NCBI GenBank assembly: GCA_029379385.1
Contig: CM055605.1
Coordinates: 14,171,001 to 14,235,000, forward strand
DNA from: Quillaja saponaria
Lineage: Eukaryota > Streptophyta > Magnoliopsida > Fabales > Quillajaceae
DNA: 64,000 bases
Direction: 5' to 3'
Below the pieces are notes generated by a model. That model did no database searches. It had not been told where the DNA came from and worked only from the letters and a program-made list of their open reading frames with translations. Position numbers and translations under genes: made by a program. Positions 47,150 to 59,700 of this stretch are shown here, piece by piece (the stretch's first letter is position 1; each line of letters opens with the position of its first letter).

Positions 47150-49025
47150 ATAAAGGTAGTTCCTTTGAATAAAAGTTCAAAAATAAGAGCAAAGAATGGT
47201 TGGTTAATGTTGTAAGTTAAGGATTTGATGAAAGTGGGTTATGAGTATGATCAAATGATGGTTAGTTGTGAGGTGAAGTGTTTTAAATGGGAGTTAGGTG
47301 GTTTTTGAAATTAAGAATGCATGATCAGATTTCGTGGGTAAAAGAAATCTTGTATTTTAAGTGTCATATGAATTGAATTAAATTATGAGTTCTAATGTAT
47401 CTTAGCGTCTTAAGATGATAACTAAAAAATTTCGTAATCTAGTTCTAAATATTGTTAGAGTGGTTAGACTACAGTTAAGTCTTTGTAGGATTTTAGGTGA
47501 GCTTTAGTCAATTTGAAGGACTTTGTTGAAGGTTGGGATTTGAATTAACTTAACACCTTAAAAGACTAGATTGAAAAGTTTCGTAATTTAATTCCCAATT
47601 GTGAGAAATTTATAAGTATCCGAATCAGAGGTTAGCAACTAGAAATTGTACAGTGTCCTATTTGTGTTCATATGAGGAATTGAGTGAGTTCAAAGCTGAA
47701 TTTATGAGAAGTTTCAAAATAAGAAAGATAGATAACTTCCTAAAGTTAATGTTTAAACTTGGTATTGTTAAATTTGATTAAGTATATAAGTGGATATCAG
47801 TATATTCCTAAAGTTAATATTTAAACTTGGTATTGTTAAATTTGATTAAGTATATAAGTGGATATCAATATATCTCGAAGGTAGTTATGAAGATGCCTAA
47901 AAGGGAAAACTTAGTAAATTGAGATCTTGAGAGTTAAGAATTATGTGAACTTGAATAAATAGTATAAAAGCAAGAATAAAAAAATGTGGTTAAGGAAAGA
48001 TAATTTTAGAATTTAATTGTATTAATATTGAAATGGCATGATTCAAGCTCTTGGATAAATTTAAAAAGAGTAACTTAACTTAGATCTAATATTAGAAAAT
48101 GAGAATGTTGAAAGTATGAGTTAGTACTAATTACTTGATAAGTGCATATATAATAATATACACATATAAGATATGGAATCAAGTTTCCTAAAATGAATTG
48201 ATTAAACTACCTAAACAGACTTGGTTCAAGAAACCCATATAAGTTGATATATAAGCTTAGTAATTAAAAGATTATAACTATAACATTTATGAACTAAGTA
48301 TTATGTGAAAATATACATTTTAGTTTTGGACCCTAGTGTGGCCTTGATGACACACGTGAACACAAGAGAAAGTGACAAACAAGATCTATAAACTTGTGAG
48401 TGAATTACATGTACTTTTGGTTGCCAAATGATTATGTGTATTTGAATAGCTGTGTTATATGAAAAAAATAAAATAAGCAAGTGCAGTGTTTCAATGAGTT
48501 ATTTGAATTGTGTTCGTTTGAAATTGTTTGTGGTTGATAAAGGCCAATGAAGTGAATTTTTCTTCCAGACGATTTTTATTTCTGAAACTGAAATCCAAGT
48601 GCACCTAGGATATTCTGATTTGATATTTTGAGATATTATGATTCTGATAAGCGTTTTAAAAAGAATTGAGCGCTCAGCCCTGGTGAGATGGATGATGTAC
48701 GGAGAATAAATTTATTTTGTGCAGGCGTAAAAATGTCCAACAGGGGGATATACTGTTGTGTGAGGTTGAGTTATTCAGTTGCCCTCTGATTACTTTGAGT
48801 GTTTTGATTGTTTGGTTCAAATTGTGAATTTTGAGTATTTGAATTGCTCTGTCTATCTTGTGAATCATGGAAATTATGATTTTATGATGAATACAAGTAC
48901 GTATGTGTACTGTGAAATTAAGACATGAATATGGTTACATGAGATTAATTAATGATATGTGTTATTATGCTTTCATTGATGCTGGTACTCTCAGGATACG
49001 TTGTTTGCTCACCTAGTCTGTGGCT
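47150..49025 (+). mobile_element. Gypsy LTR fragment (plus strand)
   Basis: The stretch 48500-49025 aligns with the LTR of element B around 45100-45580 (for example 'tccaagtgcacctagga', 'agccctggtgagatgga', and the 'ctggtac' and 'ttt.ctcac' blocks). The stretch 47460-47900 matches the complement of 63420-63660, the LTR at the right edge of the window. It contains a 68-bp tandem duplication. It stops abruptly near 49025 without primer site or LTR end. Confidence 0.7.
47737..47872 (+). repeat. 68-bp tandem duplication
   Basis: Units 47737-47804 and 47805-47872 differ at only two positions. They lie in the gypsy LTR fragment; the right-edge LTR has a single copy of the related sequence. Confidence 0.92.
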
Positions 49026-49254
49026 AAAAATCTAAGCATTAATTGAATTATATGTGTTTAATATTGATGTGTTATAGTTGAAATCAGTATGTTTGCTCAC
49101 TATGTTCTTATCACAGTGTTTTGCTACTATGATAGCTGTTATTATAAGCAAACTCCATTAGTGAAAGATGTTGATCCCAACTACCTTCAAAATCCATCAC
49201 ACAGGCTCGTAACATATCCTCCAAAGTTTGTATTGTTCTCTCTGATTATCTATT

Positions 49255-49484
49255 AGTTTGTGGATGAAAAGTAGTACTGAACAATAACTGAGTACCAAGA
49301 CCCTCCTGAAAAGATTTCCAGAAAGCAGCAGTGAATTGAGCACCTCGGTCAGAAATAATAGAGACTGGTAGTTTGTGGATGAAAAGCAGTAATGAACAAT
49401 AACTAAGTACCAAGAGCCTCCTGAAAAGATTTCCAGAAAGCAGCAGTGAATTGAGCACCTCGGTCAGAAATAATAGAGACTGGT
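49255..49484 (-). repeat. 115-bp tandem duplication in integrase
   Basis: Units 49255-49369 and 49370-49484 cover the 'SDRGAQFTAAFWKS' part of integrase. The period is not a multiple of three, so the duplication shifts the frame. Confidence 0.9.
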
Positions 49485-51026
49485 ACTCCATGTAATGAAA
49501 CAATCTTGTCCAAATACAGCTTTGCATACTGATGTGCTGAGTAAGTAGTCTTCACTGGAAGAAAATGTGTGGATTTTGTCAAACGATCAACAATCACCCA
49601 AATGGAATCAAAACCCCTAAAAGTCTTAGGAAGTCCTGATACAAAATCCATAGTAATCTTTTCCCACTTCCACTCTAGAATATCCAGCTTTTGTAACATC
49701 CCTGCCGGCCTCTGATGTTCAGCTTTCACCTATTGACACACCAGGCACTGAGAAACAAAATCAACAATATCTTTCTTCATACCCTTCCACTAGTAAAATT
49801 TTCTTAAATCTTGATACATTTTAGAAGAATCAAGATGCATAACATATGATAAACAATGAGCCGGTAATATTCCTTGAGGAGAAACTTCAAATTTAACTTC
49901 CTTCAGCCATACATCACTGTAAATCTTTGACTACTTGGCTACGCATAGCTGGAAAATGTGATAAACTACCTATAGATTTTCTACTTAGAGTATCGGCAAC
50001 CACATTTGCTTTCCCTGGATGATAAGAAATCGAACAATCATAATCCTCTAGTGGCTTAATCCATCTACGCTGCCTCAGATTCAGCTCCTTCTGATAAAAA
50101 AATGTATTTAAGATTTTTATGATCCGTGAAAATCTCAAAAGTCTCACTATACAAGTAATGTCTCCATATTTTTAATGCAAAAATTACTGCTGCCATCTCA
50201 AGATCATGAGTAGGGTAGTTCACCTCATGCTTTTTCAGTTGTCCAGAAGCATATTCTACAACTCTTCCATTGTAAATCAAAACACAACCAAGTCCAATAC
50301 GAGAAGCATCACAAAATACAGTATACATACCTGTAGTAGAAGGAAGTTCAAGAACAGGAACTAAAGTTAAACAAATTTTTAACTTTTGAAAGCTTCCTTC
50401 ATAAGTTTCAAACCACAAAAACTTGACTCCTTTCTAAGTCAGTCGAGTCAAAGGAGCAGCAATATGGGAGAAATTCTCTAGGAATCTCTTATAGTACCCG
50501 GCTAAGCTCATAAAACTGTGAATTTCAGTGACATTTGTTGGTTGAGTCTAATTTTGAATTACTTCTATCTTGCTAGGGTCTACACAAATTCCTTCCTTAG
50601 AAATCACATGTCCAAGAAAAGTGACATGATTCAACCAAAATTCACACTTAGAGAATTTAGTAAAAAGTTTATTTTCCCTAAGTGTTTGCAATACAATACG
50701 AAGGTGCTGCTCATGCTCCTCCTTACTTCGAGAATATACCAGAATGTCATCAATGAAAACAATAACGAACTGATCTAAGAAAGGAACACCTGATTCATTA
50801 AGTCCATGAACGCTACAGGGGCATTAGTAAGCCTAAAAGACATAACAAGAAATTCATAGTGTCCATACCAAGTACGAAAAGCAGTTTTAAAAATATCTTC
50901 CTTTTAAATTGGAAGCTATTGATACTCCGAGCGAGATTAATTTTAGAAAAGTACTGAGCCCCCTGCAACTAATCAAATAAGTAATCAATCTTAGGAAACG
51001 GATACTTGTTTTTAACCGTGACCTTA

Positions 51027-51104
51027 TTTAACCCCTGATAATCGATACACAGTCTAAACGAGCCATCCTTCTTTTTAACCCCTGATAATCGATACACAGT
51101 CTAA
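51027..51104. repeat. 31-bp direct repeat at a junction
   Basis: The 31-base segment 51027-51057 is repeated exactly at 51074-51104, and the second copy directly abuts the LTR fragment. The first copy is in its normal RT context ('[10 protein letters not shown]'); the second is out of place, like filler DNA copied during break repair. Confidence 0.9.
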
Positions 51105-51950
51105 CATGTTTTCACAAGTTCTTTATTCCTCTTAAATCTTTATTTCTAACTAACCAAATATCCAAAATTACCAAGAGATAAACTATCATATGATCTAATT
51201 AAACACCACACCACTCACTAACCATTAATAAACTCATGGCAAAGAATAAATTTTTTTTCACACCTAACCTCCTAAGCTTCCATGTTGAATTGAACGTTAT
51301 TGAAGGTGTAGGAATTGATTTATTTACTTGGCTACCAAAACAAAGCATAAAAAGCCCTTAGTTCACGCCTGCTGTAGTAAGAACAGAGCTTGCTTCAAGT
51401 TTCTCCAGCTTACAGCGGTTTACCCCACGAACTCCAACATCTAGCTAGAAGCACCAATCACACTTATACTGCTTCATTCTTAATGCATGGATGCTGTTAA
51501 GACTTTTAAAAACTGCCAGCCATACTCAATTTTCTCAACTCACAACCTAACTAAACCAAGTTAAAGATAAGGGAGGAAGGAAGAAGCAATTAGGCTAAAA
51601 CTCAAAGAACCCACTTGGCAACAAGAAGACACTACACGGAAAGGACATGAACAAGCATAAACAGGGTAGCCTTGACTGTTGTCACCATCACCATATACCA
51701 CTACAATTTTCTAGCTTCCATTTCACCACCATCACCCCAAACAACCTAGACCTCAAGCCAAGTTAGAGGTTTGATCTTTCCATGACTCTATTCCTCACCA
51801 CACTACATTGCAACCTTCACAACCAGTCAAGACAATGCCCACCCCTGTAACTTACAAGAACCCATCAACCAAATAAGTGAAGCCATAGATGAAATTGGTA
51901 AAATAAGAATAAAGAAAACAGAGGTTTGATACACTACCATGAACTCACTC
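51105..51950 (-). mobile_element. LTR fragment of the C family
   Basis: Aligns with 58520-59365 of the C1 LTR in the same orientation, over about 840 bp. It lacks both LTR ends. It lies between the end of pol C1 and the start of pol fragment C2. Confidence 0.8.
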
Positions 51951-52009
51951 TCCCATTGATCGTCCCAAATTTCAAATGAAAATCATAAGGTATATTATTT
52001 ACTTGAATC

Positions 52010-52508
52010 ATTCAAATAAATATGGATAGTGTTGTTTCATTACACTCTCAAACTCCTAAGTGGCTTCCTGTTTTTCATGATGTTATAATACAACTTTTAT
52101 TAAAGGAATAACCTTTGATTGAAGCTTACAGACTTGTCTATCAATGATTTCTATTGGTTGCTCCGCGTACATCAGATCCTTATCAACTTGTATTTCCTGA
52201 ATTCGTAAGATATATGATTCATTCGACAAATATTTTCAAAGCATCGACATATAAAATACTGGATGCACCATGTCCAAGTCCGAGGGTAACAGTAGCTTGT
52301 ATGCCATTGCTCCAACCCGACTTAGGATTTGAAAAGACCCAATAAATCTTGGGTTTAGCTTAACTTTCTTTCCAAATCTCATTGTGCCTTTAAAAGGAGA
52401 GACCTTTAGAAACACGTGATCAGTCACTTCAAATTCTAACTGTCTCCGATGGTTATTGGCATACCACTTTTGTCGACCCTGAGCTGTCCGTAATCTATAA
52501 CGAATCAC
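52010..52508 (-). pseudogene. Integrase C-terminal domain and chromodomain of C1
   Basis: The open segment 52236-52508 reads 'KWYANNHRRQLEFEVTDHVF', 'FGKKVKLNPRFIGSFQIL', 'VHPVFYMSML'. After a frame change it continues 'DLMYAEQPIEIIDRQV', 'KVIPLIKV', and a relic of 'EATWE.ES.MK..YP.LF' with TAG for W. This is the GPY/F-like region followed by a chromodomain, which in these elements is thought to steer integration to particular chromatin. Confidence 0.85.
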
Positions 52509-53594
52509 CTAAACCTTCTCTATAGTATCCTGAATTAATTCTGGCCCCAACAACTGATGCTCACCCGTCTGAAACCAATAAATTAGAAATTGACACTTTC
52601 TACCATACAATGCTTCAAATGGTGCCATCTGAATGCTACTATGATAGCTGTTATTATAAACAAACACTATTAGTGGAAGATGCTGATCCCAACTACCTTC
52701 AAAACCCATCACACAAGCTCGCAACATATCTTCCAAAGTTTGTATCGTTCTCTCAGATTACCCATCCATCTGAGGGTGAAAAGTTATATTGTATAGCAAT
52801 TAAGTACCAATAGCTTCCTAAAAAGATTTCAAGAACGTAGTAGTAAATTGAGCACCCTGGTTAGAAATAATAGAGACTAGAACTCCATGTAATGAAATAA
52901 TCTTGTCCAATTATAGCTTCGCATACTGATGTGCTGAGTAAGTAGTCTTTACAGGAAGAAAATGTGTAGACTTCATCAAACGATCAACAATCATCCAAAT
53001 AGAATCAAAACTCCTTAAAGTCTTAGGAAGTCCCGATACAAAATCCATAGTAACTTTTTCCCACTTCCACTTCGGAACATCCAATTTTTGTAACGTCCCT
53101 ACCGGCCTCTGATGTTCAACTTTCACCTGTTGACACATAAGACACCTCGCGACAAAATCAGTAATATCTTTCTTTATACCCTTCCAGACAGTAAAATTTT
53201 CTTAAATCCTAATACATTTTAGAAGAACCAGGATGCATTACATATAATGAACAATGAGCTGCTTCAAGAGTCTTCTTTGTCAACTCTAAATAAGGTGGCA
53301 CCACAATCCGATCACCATACCTCAGTACCCCTTCACCATCTACCTCAGTACCCCTTCACCATCTACCTTGAAATCACCAGAAATCCCATGGTCACATTTA
53401 TTTTTCTCCGCAACCACCTCTGTATCAACTGCTTGTGATGCTTTTATGGCTTCCACAAAGGTTGACTTCAATTGAATATGAGCTAGTATTATCCCCTGAG
53501 GAGACACTTCAAATCTAACTCCATCCGCCATACATCGCTGCAAATCTTTTACCACATGAGTACGCATAGCTGACAAATGGGATAAACTACCCAT
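52509..53594 (-). pseudogene. Integrase of C1
   Basis: Segments 'GSLSHLSAMRTHVVKDLQRC' (end of RNase H linker), 'CQQVKVEHQRPVGTLQKLDV', 'WEKVTMDFVSGLPKT' and '[25 protein letters not shown]' are readable in three frames. A 23-bp tandem repeat around 53316-53362 interrupts the zinc-finger region. Inactive. Confidence 0.8.
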
Positions 53595-54131
53595 AGACTT
53601 TTTGCTCAGAGCATCGGTGACTACATTTGCTTTGCCTGGATGATAAGAAATTGAACAATCATAATCCTTTAGTAGCTCAATCCATCTGCATTACCTCAAA
53701 TTTAGCTCCTTTTGTTAGAAAATATATTTAAGACTTTTGTGATCTATGAAAATCTCAAAAGTTTCACCATACTGATAATGCCTCCATATTTTTAAAGCAA
53801 AAATTACAGCAGCCATTTCAAGATCATGAGTAGGGTAGTTCATCTCATGCTTTTTCAGCTGTTTGGAAGTATATGCTACAACTCTTCTATCCTGCATCAA
53901 AGCACAACCAAGTCCAATACAAGAAGCATCACAAAACACATTATACTTACCCGTAGTAAAGGCAAGTGCAAGAACATGAGCTGAAGTCAAACAAGTTTTT
54001 AACTTTTGAAAACTTTCCTCACAAGCCTCAGACCATGAAAATTTAACTCCTTTTTGAGTTAATTGAGTTAAAAGTGTAGAAATACGGGAGAAATTTTCCA
54101 CCAACCTCTTGTAATAACCAGCTAAACCCAA
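53595..54131 (-). pseudogene. RNase H of C1
   Basis: Open from 54131 to 53715 (138 codons): '[13 protein letters not shown]', '[16 protein letters not shown]', '[21 protein letters not shown]', '[11 protein letters not shown]'. A frame change near 53712 separates it from '[17 protein letters not shown]' at about 53590-53650. Confidence 0.82.
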
Positions 54132-54149
54132 AAAACTGCAAATTTCAGA

Positions 54150-54780
54150 GATATTAGTTTGTTAAGGCTAATTCTGAACTGCTTCTATCTTTCTAGGGTC
54201 TACACGAATTCCTTCCTTAGAAATCAAATGTCCAAGAAAAGTCACCTGATTTAACCAAAATTCACACTTAGAGAATTTAGCATAAAACTTATTTTCCCTA
54301 AGTATTTGCAATACAATACAAAGTGTTGCTTATGCTCCTCCTCACTTAGAGAGCATACCAGAATGTCGTAAATAAAAACAATAATGAACTGATCCAAGAA
54401 AGGCTTAAACACCCGATTCATCAGATCCATGAATGCTGCAGAAGTGTTAGTAAGCCCGAAAGACATGATCAAAAATTCATAGTGTCCATATAAAGTATGA
54501 AAAGCAGTCTTCAAAATATCTTCCTTTTTAATTTGGAGCTGGTGATATCCCAAACGAATATCAATTTTTGAAAAGCATTGAGCTCCCTGCGATTGAATGA
54601 ATGCCTTGTCCAGTAAATCTTGTAATTGCACCTTAAGCTGCCTTACCTCACTAGGAGCCATTCTATAAGGGGGAATAGAAATTGGTTGAGTGCCGGGTAA
54701 TAACTCAATGCTAAACTCAATCTCCCGATCGGGAGGTAGCCCCGAAGCTCTTCAAGAAAAACATCAGCTCACTACAGGAA
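54150..54780 (-). pseudogene. Reverse transcriptase of C1, with in-frame deletion
   Basis: The open segment 54251-54661 reads 'LLDKAFIQS' directly followed by '[18 protein letters not shown]', skipping the roughly 45 codons that hold '[15 protein letters not shown]...DDLFDQL' in element B. The catalytic box is 'FIYDILVC', with Y for the first aspartate. A 1-base loss near 54320 shifts the frame. Confidence 0.85.
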
Positions 54781-54859
54781 TACGATCTAAAAAAGGAAAC
54801 TCTAACTAAGTATCCCTGAAAAAAGCCAGATAAGCTTGATACTTCTTCCTGATAAGTCG

Positions 54860-55260
54860 TCTTGCCTAAATGGCTGAAATTAAGTTGCGAGGAACTTCAC
54901 TCTGATCCCTTTAAACAATAATAGTCGGCTTGGCAGGAACGCTAAACTTAACACTCTTATCGTGACAATCTACTAGAGCATGATGATTAGATAACCAATC
55001 CATGCCTAGAATCACATCATACTCTAACATATTTAGTATGATTAAGTCCACCGGATAATTATCACTCCCTACAAGAACTTTACATAAAGATATATGCCAG
55101 TCTGCTAAGATAGTTTCCCCCAATGGAGTCAAGATTGCTAGAGGGATCTCAAGAGACTCCGTAACTTTCCCCACACAAGAAGCAAAATATGGTGAGATGA
55201 AAGAATGAGTAGCTCATAGATCAAACAATACTTTAGTACCAATTGAACAAATTACCCGAT
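54860..55260 (-). pseudogene. Protease of C1
   Basis: The open segment 54911-55174 reads 'LEIPLAILTPLGETILAD', 'LIILNMLEYDVILGMDWLSNHHALVDCH', matching the protease C-terminal half of element B. The active-site motif lies in another frame near 55215-55235. Confidence 0.8.
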
Positions 55261-55449
55261 ACCACTGCATTCAAAGCCTGTGTGTCTTGAGTTGTCAGAG
55301 CATAGACTCGAGCATGACCTTTACTTGCTGATGAAGAACCCCTAAAGAAACCACTACGCACCCCTAGAGGCCTCGTAGGTGTTGCAATAAGTGGAGGTTT
55401 ACCCTTAATTGATTAAGAAGTTTCGGCTAAAGTAGACTGATTCCTCAAT

Positions 55450-56583
55450 AGTGGATAATCTCTAATACGATAATCCATCACTCCGCATTTAAAAACACAC
55501 ACATGTTCCCAATCTACACTGCCCGTTATGCCTATTACCATAGCTAGACGATCCTCTTGCTCCTAAACCTTGCCTCATCTGACTTCTACAAAACTGAAAA
55601 ATTTCCTCTGAATAAACCCTGGCCCAAGGTAGATTCACCCCCAGGCCTACATGAACTGCCAGCTTTAGATGTCGAAGGACCCTCATGCCTTGCCTTCTTA
55701 TGACTTTCGCGCTCTGACTGTCTCTCCACCACCATAGTCTCTAATCGATAGGCAATATCAATACCCTGAGTATAAGTTGTAGTGTCTGATATGAACACTA
55801 ATCTAAATAAATAATCCTTCAAACTATGCACAAATCTTTTCACTCACATCTGCTCCATAGATACTAGGTGCGGGGCGAAACTAGACAGTCGAGTAAATCG
55901 AGTCTTGTACTATGCCATTGACATACCCTTAGTCTGAACCAATTGCTCAAAATCACGAGCATGCTTGTCTCATACACTCTCAGGTAAAAAGCGATCCAGA
56001 AAAACTCTGCTGAACTCTTGCCACGCTGGTAGAGTAGGCTTAGTTCGCTGCTGAACCAATATCTTATACCAATCATAAGCCACATCATATAGATGATAGC
56101 TAACCAACTCAACCGCACGGATGGGATCACATCCCAAAGCTATACATAATTTGTCTGACTCCTCTAGGAAAGCATAAGGATCCAGAGCTGGGTCAACCCC
56201 TGAGAATCTCGACTACAACTTCTTCCTGAAATCGTGTAGTATCATAAATACCCCCCAATCCTACTGAACTAAAGCGGGAGGGTTTGACTCTTGCTGAGGC
56301 TGAACAGGGAGAGCTACTGAGGGCTATTGTTGAGCTTGCTGCTATTGGGCCAAAATCCCAACTAAATCACCTACAGTCCTCTGAACATGGTCTAATCCCT
56401 ACACCAACAAGTCCAAATAGAGACCAAGAACTGCTGCCTAAACTGGTTCAGCAGCCTTGCCTTGACCTCTGCCCCTACCGAGTCCACGTCGATCCTTTTC
56501 TCTAACTGCCGGTGTCTGGGGACTGGTAGATCCCTGATCGGAGCCAGCCTCTTACTGCTACTCTCAGGCTGTAACATGATCAC
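55450..56583 (-). pseudogene. Gag of C1
   Basis: Begins at an ATG near 56583 with a basic start region. It then has 'RFVHSLKDYLFRLVFISDTTTYTQGIDIAYRLET' in pieces (55586-55843), a Ser-rich linker, and zinc-knuckle relics 'YGNRHNGQC' and 'CFKCGVMDYRIRDYPLL' near 55450-55540. It is colinear with the gag of element B but has frame changes throughout. Confidence 0.78.
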
Positions 56584-56784
56584 TTCTTCTCATTATGTCT
56601 AGAACAAATGCACAAAACTTTAATATAAATTTATAAGACAAAATAAAAGACAGTGCCTTTAAATAATCGTAACTTGGAGTTTCATGATGAATTAGAATGC
56701 ATCACTAAGTCCACACATGCCTCGGGTTACATACGCGAACTAAGCGATAATATTCTGTACTTGTAGTCACAGACCTCTAACCAT

Positions 56785-56796
56785 GCTCTGATACCA
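56785..56796 (-). other. Primer-binding site of element C1
   Basis: Plus-strand gctctgatacca is the exact complement of tggtatcagagc, the initiator-Met primer site, three bases inside the LTR end (minus sense). Confidence 0.9.
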
Positions 56797-56799
56797 ACT

Positions 56800-59700
56800 T
56801 GTCACACTCCCAAATAAGAGTATGATTGGTCGGAGAAATGAGTAATCACACCTCCGTAACCCTGGAGACTCAAGTAATGTGTATCACAAACTTATAAACA
56901 CATTATAGTTAAAACTACTAAAATATTATTGAATTAGAATAAAATTTTTGAATTGACAATTAAATATAAAAGAATTACTGAAAATATTGGTAGGGGTTCC
57001 CCGTACGGTGGAACGTGCTCATAACATATACAAAGAACCTCGTTACAAAGTCAACAGTAACTTATAATATCAGAATATACAGAGGAGCTTCGCTTCTAAT
57101 AATGCATGTAATCATTGTGGGGAATTCAATATATATCTAATAATCATGCATAACACCTAGAATGACTGCAAGTGTCATCTTTTACACTCAAAGTATGCGA
57201 TATCCGAGATATACCTTGCTGCATCAAATCTGCAGGTAGCAAACTCTATAGTGAACAACAATGGTCTCCTGGAAGCTAAAAAAAAACAACCACAAAGGAA
57301 ATAGTGAGTCACAGGGACTCAGTTAGCAAATCATGTATCCAAAGGGTACCAGCATCACAAAACACATATATCATAGTTAAAACTCGTATTTAAATTTACT
57401 TATGCACATACGTGATTATTATTATCATACGATCACAATTCACTTAGTTCACAATTTCAGCATATCACAGAAATCATACAAATAAACAAAAAGTTAAATA
57501 ATTAAAGGGCCAACGAGTAACTCAGCCTCGCGCAATATTATCTCCCTCTATTGGGCATTTATGCATCCGCACAACAATTTAATTCTCTATACACATGTCC
57601 ATCCCATCGGGGCTGAGCACTCATTTGTTTTTAAAGTAATTATCAAAATAAAAGTAACTCATATCAACTATCACATTGAAATATTATAGGTGCACCAGGA
57701 TTTTTAATTTAGGAAATAAATATCATTTCGGAGAAAAATTTGCTTTGTTGACCCTTATCAACCACACTTAATATCAAACACATATAATTTAATTAAATCA
57801 CTGAAGTAACTTATTTACTTATCTTCCACTATAACACATCAATTCAAATATACGTATATTTGCACACAATAATCTGGTAACCATAAAACACAAATTCACT
57901 TACAAGCTCAAGGACATGGTTCGTCAGTCCGTCTAGTCTGTGATAATGTCGGAATATCCTCGACACGCTCTGAAGTTGAAAATCATAAATTCATATGTTA
58001 CTAATAATAATCATTTCAAAGTTAATTCCACAATTTTCTTAATCGTACTTAATTATGTCTAAAATATTTCTCAAAGGAAGGTTAATTAATTCAATTTATT
58101 CACTAATTTAACTTCTATAACTCAACATTAACCTAGTTTTAATTAGCTATTTAACAATGAAAACCTACATAAGTTAATTTCCATGTATATATTTAACTTT
58201 AACTAGTTATCTTGTTAAATACCTAAATGTAAGTTATTTTCATAGTTGTGCACACATATTACTTGTTCGACATTGGTTTCCATTTTATTTATGCTCCATT
58301 CCTAATTCGATTAAACTAACTTTCAACTTTTCACAATATTTACATTCTCATTCTAGAATTCAAATTATGCTACCATTTGACTTATATTAACAATTTAACT
58401 AATCCTTCTAATGTTAACATAATTATAATTTCCAATCAATTAATTAATCAAACTTAAACTTTACAATTCTAATATTCAAATTCTTTAAATTTAAAAGAAT
58501 CCTTTCTCAATGATCATAAGATCATTTCACAATTTCTTTATTTCTCTTAAATCTTTATTTCTACCTAATCAAATATCCAAAACTACCAAGAGATAAACCA
58601 TCCTATGATCTAATTAAACACCACACCACTCACTAACCATTAGTAAACTCATGGCAAAGAATAAAAAAAATTCCCACACCCAACCTCCTAAGCTTTTATG
58701 GTGAACTGAATGTTATTGAAGGTGTAGGAATTGATTTATCTACTTGGTTGCCAAAAGAGAGCATAAAAAGCCCTTAGTTCACGCCTACTGCAGCTAGAAC
58801 AGAGCTTGCTTCAAGTTTCTCCATCTTACAGCAGTTTACCCCACGAACTCTAACTTCTAGCTAGAAGCACCAATCACACTTATACTGCTTCATTCTTAAT
58901 CCATGGATGTTGTCAAGACTTTTAAAAACTGCCAGCCATACTCAATTTTCTCAACTCACAACCCAACTAAACCAAGTTAAAGATAAGAGAGGAAGGAAGA
59001 AACAATTAGGCTAAAACTCAAAGAACCCACTTGGCAGCAAGAAGACATTACACGGAAAAGACATGAACAAGCATAAACAAGGCAGCCTTGACCGTTGTCA
59101 CCATCACCACATAACACTACAATTTTCTAGCTTCCACTTCACTACCATCACCCCAAACAACCTAGACCTCAAGCCAAGTTAGAGGTTTAATCTTTCCCTA
59201 ACTCTATTCCTCACTATACCTCACGGCAACCCCCACAACTAGTTAAGACAACGCCCACCCCTGTAACTTGCAAGAACCCATTGACCAAATAAGTGAAGTC
59301 ATGGACGAAATTGGTAAAATAAGAACAAAGAAAACAAAGGTTTGATACACTACCATGAACTCACTTGGCCAGCTAAGAACTTCAACTTCCTTCATCAACA
59401 CAAGAAGCAAGAACAACACTTTGAAAGTTTAAGTCGGTAAAAGGGATGAAGGAAGAAAAAGGAAACAAACAAGATAAGGCAATAAAATATTACTAATAGT
59501 TTAATATTTTTTTTTTAAAACATGTGATATAAGATAATTTACTATATAGTAAAATATTAAACTATAATTTACTATATTTACATACACATACAAATTTTAT
59601 CTATAACAAAATTTTATGAGCTAAAATCTAAATCTAAATTAACTAATAAAGTGTAGACCTTAAGTTACCAACATATATATACATATATATATATTTATAT

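Larger units (their letters stand above)
49127..51104 (-). pseudogene. Gypsy pol fragment C2 (RT, RNase H, integrase)
   Basis: On the minus strand the order is RT ('[14 protein letters not shown]' near 51060-51100, '[10 protein letters not shown]' near 50725-50757), RNase H ('[13 protein letters not shown]', '[11 protein letters not shown]', '[17 protein letters not shown]') and integrase ('WEKITMDFVSGLPKT', 'VIVDRLTKSTHF', 'SIISDRGAQFTAAFWKS'). Its catalytic FIDD motif and RNase H TDH are intact, but several frameshifts separate the segments. Its left end breaks inside integrase near 49127. A 115-bp tandem duplication interrupts it. It starts, at the right, at a 31-bp filler repeat beside the LTR fragment. 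Confidence 0.88.
51955..56796 (-). mobile_element. Gypsy element C1 internal region
   Basis: Minus strand, in order: primer site (56785-56796), gag (56583 to about 55450), protease (55260-54860), RT (54780-54150), RNase H (54131-53580), integrase (about 53580-52510), and the integrase C-terminal region with chromodomain (52508-52010). The organisation matches element B but the chromodomain is retained, which supports a Tekay/Del-type chromovirus. Many stops and indels are present. Confidence 0.85.
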
